Assembly (NCBI GenBank): GCA_002077065.1 | Contig: NAJO01000011.1 | Span: 147,001-211,000 of the forward strand | Length of the DNA stretch: 64,000 bases | Direction: 5' to 3' | DNA from: Cryoendolithus antarcticus | Taxonomy: Eukaryota; Ascomycota; Dothideomycetes; Cladosporiales; Cladosporiaceae | In this document: in pieces, positions 64,000 to 64,000 of the stretch | How positions within the stretch are numbered: position 1 is the stretch's first letter | Layout of the letters: every line of letters begins with the position of its first letter | Position numbers and translations under genes: made by a program | The notes under the pieces: model-generated | Told to the model about the DNA's origin: nothing | Seen by the model: the letters and a program-made list of their open reading frames with translations, nothing else | Databases searched by the model: none

Positions 64000-64000
64000 A

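Overview
The window is nuclear DNA of a filamentous ascomycete. The genes are dense, on both strands, and interrupted by short introns (mostly 48-70 bp, with GT..AG ends and CTGAC/CTAAC-like branch sites). Several protein families are typical of Pezizomycotina: HOL1-like MFS carriers, a salicylate-hydroxylase-like FAD monooxygenase, a DUF3500 protein, a questin-oxidase-like protein and a TBC protein with a GYVYG motif. Overall protein style suggests a Dothideomycete (Capnodiales/Mycosphaerellales-like); this placement is inference, not shown by any single marker. No rRNA, tRNA, CRISPR or intact mobile element was recognised.

Region by region. 1-11.8 kb: the 5' part of an SRP40/Nopp140-like nucleolar gene, an MDR oxidoreductase, a 3beta-HSD-like SDR, CCT2 chaperonin head-to-head with the splicing factor SAD1/USP39, and a SERCA-type Ca2+ ATPase. 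11.8-20.4 kb: a broken gene resembling a fungal Copia-protease-like family, an MFS transporter, NAD-glycerol-3-phosphate dehydrogenase, and an FAD monooxygenase divergent from a DUF3500 gene. 20.4-34 kb: PAN1, a MYND-finger gene with an adjacent unknown ORF, a small membrane protein, recyclin-1 with one in-frame TAG, and an RS-rich protein. 34-46 kb: a synaptojanin-like phosphoinositide phosphatase, a zinc-cluster regulator with its cluster in mid-protein, and a tricalbin-like SMP/C2 protein. 46-64 kb: an MFS transporter tail-to-tail with a questin-oxidase-like gene, telomerase reverse transcriptase (TERT), a TBC protein, nitronate monooxygenase, RPB11, an unknown protein, kappa-class GST and mitochondrial IDH1.

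Functionally this is mostly housekeeping DNA. Membrane traffic and lipid signalling are well represented (PAN1, RCY1, the SAC1/5-phosphatase, the SMP/C2 protein, the TBC protein, SERCA). Two short accessory pairs could be metabolic: the FAD monooxygenase/DUF3500 pair and the MFS/questin-oxidase pair. Exon coordinates were worked out by hand from splice signals, reading frame and family resemblance; no search or RNA data was available.

The main points for a second look are the in-frame TAG in recyclin-1, two competing first exons in RPB11, two start codons in GPD1 that could give two protein forms, the broken Copia-like gene, the unusual zinc cluster, and the TBC domain lacking both catalytic fingers. 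I did not find a clearly new multi-gene system.
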